The position numbers and the translations under genes were made by a program. Of a stretch of DNA of 34,144 nucleotides, positions 15,954-23,800 are shown piece after piece. This stretch comes from Desulfobulbaceae bacterium. Lineage in GTDB: Bacteria; Desulfobacterota; Desulfobulbia; Desulfobulbales; SURF-16. The notes below the pieces were generated by a model that did no database searches, had not been told where the DNA came from, and saw only the letters and a list, made by a program, of their open reading frames with translations. The stretch is from contig JALNXE010000043.1 in assembly GCA_023230525.1 (NCBI GenBank), positions 1 to 34,144 of the forward strand. Reading direction: 5' to 3'. Numbering within the stretch: position 1 is the stretch's first letter; the number at the start of each line of letters is the position of its first letter.

Positions 15954-16433
15954 ATGGATGAATTGATGCTGTTCATAGATGGCAGTGTTCATGCTCAGGC
16001 AAAGACCGGCTATGGGGCTTATCTTGCGGTGGCTGAACGTGGACTTCCGTTGGATCTGCTGGAGACGCGGGTGAAGGTGCGGCGGTTTGCGCAGACGTCT
16101 TCAACGAAACTTGAACTGCAGACTTTATTATGGGCCTTGGGCGATGTGCAGGCAACGGGGAGCAGGGTGATGGTCTATACGGATTGCCAGAACATCCTGG
16201 GGCTGCGGGGAAGACGCGGGCGCTTGGAGCAAAATGATTACCGGGCAAGAAATGGCCGACGCCTCAACAACTATGAGCTGTATCAGGAGTTTTATGAAAT
16301 GACCGATCAGCTGCATTGTGAATTGGTCAAAGTGCGCGGGCATATGGCCTCGCCGCAAAAAGATGATATTGACCGGCTTTTCACCCTGGTGGACAGGGCT
16401 GCAAGAAATGCGCTGAGGGGAGATATTCGCTGA
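15954..16433 (+). CDS. RNase HI-family ribonuclease
   Basis: A 159-residue RNase H-fold protein that would cut RNA in RNA-DNA hybrids in the cytoplasm. The full active-site set is visible: D9 in LFIDGS, E54 in TKLELQ, D77 in VYTDCQN, H130 in VRGHM and D147 in LVDRAARNALR. The length fits the family. The ATG at 15954 lacks a good ribosome site; the next in-frame ATG (15966) would remove part of strand 1 and is less likely. The stop is 37 bp before the YaiI/YqxD gene, so the two probably form an operon. The sequence is divergent from housekeeping RnhA, and it could be a second RNase H in the genome. Confidence 0.9.
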   Translation: MDELMLFIDGSVHAQAKTGYGAYLAVAERGLPLDLLETRVKVRRFAQTSSTKLELQTLLWALGDVQATGSRVMVYTDCQNILGLRGRRGRLEQNDYRARNGRRLNNYELYQEFYEMTDQLHCELVKVRGHMASPQKDDIDRLFTLVDRAARNALRGDIR

Positions 16434-16470
16434 TGTGTCGTCTTAACGCATGCAACCAAAGGGGCATGAA

Positions 16471-16926
16471 ATGAAAATATGGGTAGACGCAGATGCATGC
16501 CCGGTGGCGATCAAGGATATTTTGTTTAAAGCGGCGGAGCGGACCGGGGTGGAGATGACGCTTGTGGCGAATCAACCCGTGTACATACCGCCGTCCCGCT
16601 GCATAAACATGATTAGAGTAGCCTCCGGTTTTAATGTCGCTGACAATGAGATCGTTAAAAGGCTTAAGTTTGGCGATCTGGTCATCACCGGCGATATTCC
16701 CCTGGCCGCGGAAGTGATTGACAAAGGCGGTCACGCCCTCAACCCGCGGGGCGAACTCTACTCAGAGGACAATATCAGGGCCCGGCTGAATATGAGGGAT
16801 TTCATGAATACGCTGCGGGCCAGCGGCGTGGATACCGGCGGTCCCCCGGCCTTAAGCCAAAGCGACCGCCAATCTTTTGCCAATCAGCTGGATAAAATAT
16901 TAACCCGGTTTGCAAAAAATACCTGA
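16471..16926 (+). CDS. YaiI/YqxD family protein (UPF0178, DUF188)
   Basis: A 151-residue protein with the family opening KIWVDADACPVAIKDIL. It continues with LVANQPVYIPPS, ASGFNVADNEIVKRLKFGDLVITGDIPLAAEVIDKG, LNPRGELYSEDNIRARLNMRDFM and a C-terminal helix. The fold is PIN/NYN nuclease-like, with conserved Asp residues in VDADAC and ITGDIPLA as likely metal ligands, but no function is established. The ATG at 16471 was chosen for AAGGGG upstream and because homologs start at this point. It follows the RNase H-like gene closely, so a shared nucleic-acid role is plausible. Confidence 0.92.
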   Translation: MKIWVDADACPVAIKDILFKAAERTGVEMTLVANQPVYIPPSRCINMIRVASGFNVADNEIVKRLKFGDLVITGDIPLAAEVIDKGGHALNPRGELYSEDNIRARLNMRDFMNTLRASGVDTGGPPALSQSDRQSFANQLDKILTRFAKNT

Positions 16927-16933
16927 TCAGGCC

Positions 16934-16970
16934 AGGAAGGGACTTCCTGCCCCTTCCTCCACCACTTTTT
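16934..16970 (+). terminator. Probable terminator after the YaiI/YqxD gene
   Basis: AGGAAGGG (16934-16941) pairs with CCCTTCCT (16951-16958) around a 9-nt loop. A run of five T (16966-16970) follows after a short gap. The T tract is weak and displaced, so its strength is uncertain. Confidence 0.45.
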
Positions 16971-17007
16971 GACCTTATACCCAGAGGTGGAGCAAGTCAA
17001 TGATGGC

Positions 17008-17136
17008 TGAACTCGTAAAAAGCCTGTTTTCACCACAGAGCACACAGAGATCACAGAGGAAATATTCTTATTTTCAGTAAGTTATCTTTGTGGGCTTTGT
17101 GCTCTCTGTGGTGAATTTTCAGTTTTTACGAATTCA
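17008..17136. mobile_element. MITE-like inverted-repeat element, copy B, with a flanking direct repeat
   Basis: A 129-bp element with 14-bp terminal inverted repeats (TGAACTCGTAAAAA at 17008-17021 and TTTTTACGAATTCA at 17123-17136, one mismatch). The inner CACAGAG and CTCTGTG arms give an extended hairpin. The 11-bp sequence TCAATGATGGC occurs directly on both sides (16997-17007 and 17137-17147), which looks like a target-site duplication. It encodes no protein. It is an inverted relative of copy A at 14839-14965. The remaining 17151-17398 stretch holds no convincing gene. Confidence 0.8.
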
Positions 17137-17398
17137 TCAATGATGGCTGATCTGCGGCAATTCACTGCCATGAATTCATTTTTTATGGTAGAGTGCCTAT
17201 ATCACCATCTCAGCCGGCTTCGGCATTTCTCTTGCCGGATAATAGCGGGCTATTCCATGGTCCCTGAAGGACGGACTACTTCCTCTCGACAGTCATTACC
17301 TTGTAAAGCATTGTCAGGACATCATTGACCAGGCTCAGCCGGACTGGGCTGCAATGGTTGCCCCGGAGATTAACCTTCAACTATCAGGAGCGAAAACC

Positions 17399-17527
17399 AT
17401 GTCCAAAGAACAAAAAAACATCAAGATGAATAAAAAGAAACCGGCTATGACTCACAAAGAAAAGAAGGCTGCGAAGAGAGCCAAGAAGGACTCCAAGGTT
17501 CTTCTGGCCTTTGCCAAGACGAGTTGA
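17399..17527 (+). CDS. Small basic protein of 42 residues
   Basis: A short frame with ATG at 17399 and AGGAG 8 nt upstream (17386-17390), ending at TGA 17525-17527. Of 42 residues about 17 are Lys or Arg. It opens MSKEQKNIKMNKKKP and contains KEKKAAKRAKK. The good ribosome site and a typical codon pattern argue for a real gene. Its composition suggests nucleic-acid or ribosome binding, but I know no named family. It stands alone, with no gene nearby on the same strand except the glucan synthase, 366 bp downstream. Confidence 0.6.
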   Translation: MSKEQKNIKMNKKKPAMTHKEKKAAKRAKKDSKVLLAFAKTS

Positions 17528-17892
17528 ATCCGGTTTAAATTTTATCAATAACCGCAGTTCACAGGGTTGAGGCTTGGGCGGCGCTGAGTCATTTACGGGC
17601 ACGCTCTCAGGCCTTGGCCTTGAATTTCAGAAAGAAACGTTTCCAGAGGACACTGTCCCTTTTTGTCTTGCTGATCTCCATATCGGACCAAACAGCATAA
17701 GAAAATTGCGATCCAGGTAACCCACTGATGGTGCTGGAAACATGTGGTATGAGCTTTCGGCCCGCACAGGCCATAAGGCCAGTGCTGCGCTGACTACCCC
17801 GGAATTCGAGTGAGGAGAATGTCATAGTCATCAAAGAGTTTGTATTTTCGGCCCGCACGCGAAATAAGCTGCATAACGATCGGGATACTGAG
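17528..17892. other. Region before the glucan synthase gene, no gene assigned
   Basis: About 365 bp. The phrase TTTCGGCCCGCAC occurs twice (17755-17767 and 17846-17858), each followed by a short ATAAG-ended stretch. The synthase frame is open upstream to a stop at 17791-17793 but offers no ATG or GTG. Minus-strand frames here look random. No clear promoter is seen. Confidence 0.45.
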
Positions 17893-20800
17893 TTGCTGCG
17901 CGCGGAGCTGTTCAGCATCGAGCAGCTGAAGCGTCACGCGGTAACCCTGGCGGGCCAGCATCGGATCGATCCGCGTCCGGGGCCGGACAGGTTGCTGCCC
18001 CGGCTGGCGGACAATGCGCGCGTTCTGCTGGCGGCGTATGACGTCGTGACGGCCGCCGCCGCGCCGGGACAACGGATCGTGCCGGCAGAGGCCTGGCTGC
18101 TTGACAATTTCTATCTCATCGAGCAGCAGATCGGTCTGGCGCGCCGGCATCTGCCGCGCGGGTACAGCCGGCAGTTGCCGCGGCTGGCTGATGGCCTGTC
18201 AGCCGGTTTCCCCCGCATCTATGACCTGGCGTTGGAGTTGATCTCCCACATGGACGGTCGGGTCGACAGCGACAACGTCACCTACTTCGTCGCCGCCTAT
18301 CAGAGTGCTGAACCGTTAAAGCTGGGCGAATTGTGGGCATTCCCGATCATGCTGCAGTTGGCGCTGCTGGAAAACCTGCGCCGCATCGGGTTACGTATCG
18401 CCCATCGGCGCGAGGAGCTCGACGCGGCTATCACCTGGGCAGACCGCATGCTTGCCACGGCCGAAAGGAAACCGAAACAGCTTATCCAGCTGCTGGCCGA
18501 GTTTGCCAATGCCGATGTGCCTCTGACCGCGCCGTTTGTGGAGGAGTTTTACGCGAGGCTCCAGGCCCAGGGGCCGGCCATGGCGTTCGTGCAAACCTGG
18601 GTCGAGCAAAAACTGCTCGAACAGGGGGTGACCGCAACGCAGCTGTCGGAGGCGGCCAACCGAACGGCCGCGGCCAGCCAGATCTCCATCGCCAACAGTA
18701 TCGGCAGTCTGCGTTTCATCGGCGCCATGGACTGGCGGGAATACGTCGAGTCGCTCAGTGTCGTCGAGCAGACCTTGCGCGAAGACCCGGCGGGGATGCA
18801 CGCCGGCCAGGATTTCGCCACCCGCGACCGGTACCGGCATGTCATCGAAGACGTGGCCCGAGGCTGTGCGCACAGTGCGCGCAGTGAGCACTCGGTGGCC
18901 CGTGAAGCCATTGCTCTCGCGCAGGCGGCTGCCAGGCGATTGGGTACCAGCGACCGCACCGCCCATGTCGGATATTACCTGGTCGATCACGGACGGCTGC
19001 TGCTGGAGCGCACGGTCGGCTGCCGTTTACCGTGGAAATTGCGGGCCAGCCGGGCAACCCGGCATTTCCGCCTGGCCCTTTACCTCGGACCCATCCTGCT
19101 CATCACGCTCCTTGCGGCTTCGGTCGTGCTTTTCTCTTTCGGCGGGTTGGGCTTAACTGACTGGCGGTTCTGGTTTTTTGCCATCACCGGCATCATCGGC
19201 GTCTCGGCGCTGTCCGTTTCGCTGGTGAATCTGTTTGTCACCCTCGTCCTGCCGCCTCGCGCCTTACCACGAATGGATTTTTCCCAGGGCATTCCAGCCG
19301 TTCACCGCACCATGGTGATTGTCCCCACCTTGCTCGGCAAACCGCAGGAGATTGATGATCTTCTCGAAGCCCTGGAGATCCGTTATCTCGGGAACCGCGA
19401 TCCTCATCTGTTCTTTGCCTTGCTGACGGATTTCCGTGACGCGCCCGAGCAAACCCTGCCGGACGATGAGGCGTTGCTCGCCCATGCACGCGCGGCTGTT
19501 CAGGCGCTCAACGAAACCTATGGCGAGGACCGCCCGTGCATTTTTTATCTGTTTCATCGGCCTCGGGTGTGGAATCCCTTTGAGCGGGTGTGGATGGGAT
19601 ATGAGCGCAAGCGCGGCAAGCTGGAGCAGTTCAATGCCTTGCTGCGGGGAGGGGAGCAAACGGCATTTTCGGATATTGTCGGTGACCCGTCCATCCTCGC
19701 TACCATCAAGTACGTCATCACGCTTGATACCGACACGCAACTGCCCCGCGATGCGGCCCGCACCCTGATAGGCAACATCGCTCATCCGCTTAATCGGCCG
19801 GTGTACGATGCCGATAAGGGCCGCATTGTCGAAGGCTACGCCATCCTGCAGCCACGCGCTTCGATCAGCCTGACCAGTGCAGGCAAGTCACGGTTTACGA
19901 AGCTGTTCGCGGGTGAGTCGGGCATCGATCCTTACTCGCGTGAGGTGTCGGATGTTTACCAGGATATTTTCGGGGAGGGTTCGTTCATCGGCAAGGGCAT
20001 TTACGATGTAGACGCCTTTCGGCAGGCAGTCAGTGGGCGCTTTCCTGAGAATCTTATTCTCAGTCACGATTTGCTGGAAAGCGGTTATGCGCGTTCGGCC
20101 CTGGTGACCGATGTCGACCTCATTGAAGAACATCCGGCCAGTTACGCCATGGAGGCCAGCCGGCGGCACCGGTGGATACGCGGCGACTGGCAGCTTGCCG
20201 GCTGGTTGCTGCCCAGCGTGCCAGGACCGCCCGGGGCAAATGGAACCAAGGCCAAGCGGCAACCGAACCCGCTCTCAGCCTTGTCGGTGTGGAAACTTTT
20301 CGACAATCTGCGGCGCAGTCTCGTGCCCCAGGCGCTTTTGGCCTTGCTGGCAGGTGGTTGGCTGTTTGGCCCCGGACCTGCGTGGTTTACGACCCTGCTG
20401 GTCGCGGGGGTGTTGTTATTGCCCACCTTGCTGGCCGCCGTCATCGAGCTCATCCGCAAGCCTGAGGAACGTGAGTGGCTGTTGCACCTGATCCTGACCG
20501 GCAAATCCGTGGTCCGCCCGATAGTGCTCGTTTTGCTGGCCCTGGTCCTTTTGCCCTACGACTCGCTGATTTGTCTTGATGCGATCCTGCGCTCGGGTGT
20601 GCGGATGCTGTTCACCCGGCGCGGATTGTTGCTCTGGCATTTGCCATCCTATGCAAGCCGCAACGCCCGCCGTACCCTGGCCGATTTTTTTATGGAGATG
20701 TGGATTGCGCCGGTTCTGGCGGTGCTGCTGGGCCTGGCATTGGCGGCGGGGAGCCGGCCAGGGGAGCTATTCTTCTCCGCGCCGGTTTTGCTGCTCTGGC

Positions 20801-23800
20801 TGGTGTCGCCGGTCGCCGCCTGGTGGATCAGCCTGCCGCTGGCGGCCCCCGTAGCGGGCTTGACCGTTGAGCAAAGGACATTCCTGCGGGCGTCGGCCCG
20901 GCGAACGTGGCGCTTTTTTGCGGAATTCGCCGGTCCACGGGACAACTGGCTGCCGCCCGATAACTTCCAGGAATATCCGGCGCCGCTCATCGCCTCCCGC
21001 ACCTCGCCCACCAACATGGGCATGTCGCTGCTGTCAGACCTGGCTGCCTATGATTTCGGTTACATCTCCGCCGGAGAATTCCTGCGGCTTGCCGGGAACA
21101 CCCTGGCTACCATGGAAAAGCTGGAACGCTACCGCGGCCATTTTTACAACTGGTACGACACGCACACGCTGCAGCCGCTTCGCCCGCAATACGTCTCTTC
21201 GGTGGACAGCGGCAACCTGGCCGGCAGCCTGCTCACCCTGCAGGCGGGACTGGCCGAGTTGAAAGATCAGCCGGTTCTGTCGGCAAACGCCTGGCAGGGG
21301 TTGCAGGACACCCTGCAGGTGCTTGCCGAAAACCTGCCATCCTCACCAGCTCCAGATCTTGCCAAGGAGATCACGTTTCTGCAGGACACCCTCCGCTCAC
21401 TCACCCTGAACGGGCAGCCGCAGACCCTGGCGGCGGCGGATATGCTGCTGGATGAGATTCACCCCGCCGGCGGTGGGCTGGTTGCCCGGCTGCCCGCGGA
21501 TATTGATCTCAATGGCGAACTCTATTACTGGGCCCAGGCCTTTGACCGGCAATGCCGCGCACTGCGGGATGACCTTGGATTGCTGGTGCCCGGGCCGCGG
21601 CACTTCGACAGTATTCCCACCCTGGCGGAATTGGCCGGGGGGAGAGAGGTTTCTCCTGACGCGCCGTCGTCAGCCGGGTCAGCGGTGTCCCTTTATCCGG
21701 GCGCGGTGGAGCGGCTTGGCATCATCGACGATCTGGTGAATCGTTGCCGTGTTCTTGCGGTGATGGATTTTGAATTTCTTTACGATACCTCGCGTGGTTT
21801 GCTGGCCATAGGTTACGACGTGGGCGAACGGCGCCGTGATCCCTCCTGTTATGACCTGCTGGCCTCGGAGGCGCGCCTGGCCAGTTTCCTGCTCATTGCC
21901 CAGGGGCAGGTGCCGAAGAAGCATTGGTTCTCCCTCGGCCGCCTGCTGACAAGTTACGGCGGCGAGGTGAGCTTGATTTCGTGGAGCGGTTCGATGTTCG
22001 AGTACCTGATGCCGCAGCTGATCATGCCGGGTTATGAGAACACCTTGCTGGAGCAGACCTGCAAGGCCGCGGTGTCGCGCCAGATCGAGTACGGCCGGCA
22101 ACGCGCGGTGCCTTGGGGCATTTCCGAGTCCTGCTATAACGCGACCGATGCCAGTCAGGTCTATCAATATCGGGCCTTCGGCGTCCCCGGACTGGGCTTT
22201 AAGCGCGGGCTGGGAGACGATCTGGTCATCGCCCCCTACGCCAGCGCCCTGGCGATGACGGTGATGCCGCGGGAAGCGTGCCGCAACTTGCAGCGGCTTG
22301 CCGCCAGCGGTTTTCTCGGCAGCTATGGGTTCTACGAGGCAATCGATTACACCCCATCGCGGGTGCCGCGGGGGAAGAATCACGCCATCGTGCGTGCCTT
22401 CATGGCGCATCATCAAGGCATGAGCCTGCTGGCCTTTGACCATGCCTTGCTCAATCAGCCGATGCAGCGCAGGTTCATGTCCGCCCCGCTTGTCCGGGCG
22501 GCGGAATTGCTGCTGCAGGAGCGGGTGCCGAAGAAGGGGGCTACCTTGCGGCCGCACGCGGCTGAAGTGAGCGCCGCCGCGCGCCCCCCCGCTGCGGAGG
22601 AGGCGGGCGGAATCATGCGCGTATTTACCGACCCGAACACGCCGATACCTGAAGTTCACCTGTTGTCCAACGGCAGGTACCACGTCATGGCGACCAATGC
22701 CGGCGGAGGTTACAGCCGCTGGCGCGACCTGGCCGTCACCCGGTGGCGCGAGGATGCCACCGCCGATTGCTGGGGCACCTTCATTTACCTGCGTGACCGC
22801 GACACGGGGCGTTATTGGTCAACCGCCTATCAACCGGCACTGCGCAAGGCCGATCGCTACGAGTCGATCTTCGTGCAGGGGCGCGCTGAATACCGGCGCC
22901 GGGATCAGGCCATCGAAGCGCACACCGAGATCAGCGTTTCGCCTGAAGACGATGTCGAAATCCGCCGTGTCACCCTCACCAACCTGTCGTCCCGTTCCCG
23001 GCATATCGAGGTGACGAGTTACGCGGAGGTCGTGCTGGCGCCCCTCAATGCCGACCTGGCCCATCGTTCTTTCAGTAACCTGTTCGTGCAAACCGAAATA
23101 CTGCCCGGCCGGCAGGCGATCCTCTGCACCCGGCGGCCCCGCACACCCGGAGAGCAGGTGGTGTGGATGTTTCACCTGCTGGCGGTACCCGGCGCGGTTG
23201 CGGGCGACCCCTCTTATGAGACTGACCGGGCCAGATTCATCGGGCGGGGTCGAACGGCGGCCAACCCGGTGGTGCTGGATAACAGTAACAGCCCGTCGAC
23301 GTTATCGAACTCGGATGGTTCGGTGCTCGATCCCATTGTGGCGATCCGCCGCACCCTCACCTTGTCACCTGACGAATCGGCCACCGTGCAGATCATCTCC
23401 GGGGTAGCGGATACGCGCGAGGCGGCATTGGCGGTGCTTGACAAGTATTGTGACCGCCACTTTGTTGAGCGGGCCTTTGAAATGGCATGGTTTCAAAGTC
23501 AGGAGGTGCTGCGCAACCTGGGCGCAACCGAAGCCGATGCCCAGCTCTATGGCCGCCTGGCCACCTCCGTCATTTACGGCAATGCCTTGCGCCGCGCCGC
23601 ACCCGGCATCATTGCCCGCAACCAGCTTGGTCAATCCGGGCTCTGGCGCTTTGCCGTCTCGGGGGATCTGCCCATCGTCCTGATTCGCATCGGCAACCTC
23701 AATCGTATCGATCTGGTAAAACAGGTGCTGCAAGCCCATGCCTATTGGCGGATGAAAGGCCTGACCGTGGACCTGGTGATCGTTAACGAGGATTTCTCGG

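Noticed and set aside
17607..17918. 103-residue minus-strand frame before the glucan synthase
   Set aside because: Ser/Arg-rich random composition, overlaps the synthase start and has no ribosome site. I considered a transposase remnant but found no motif.
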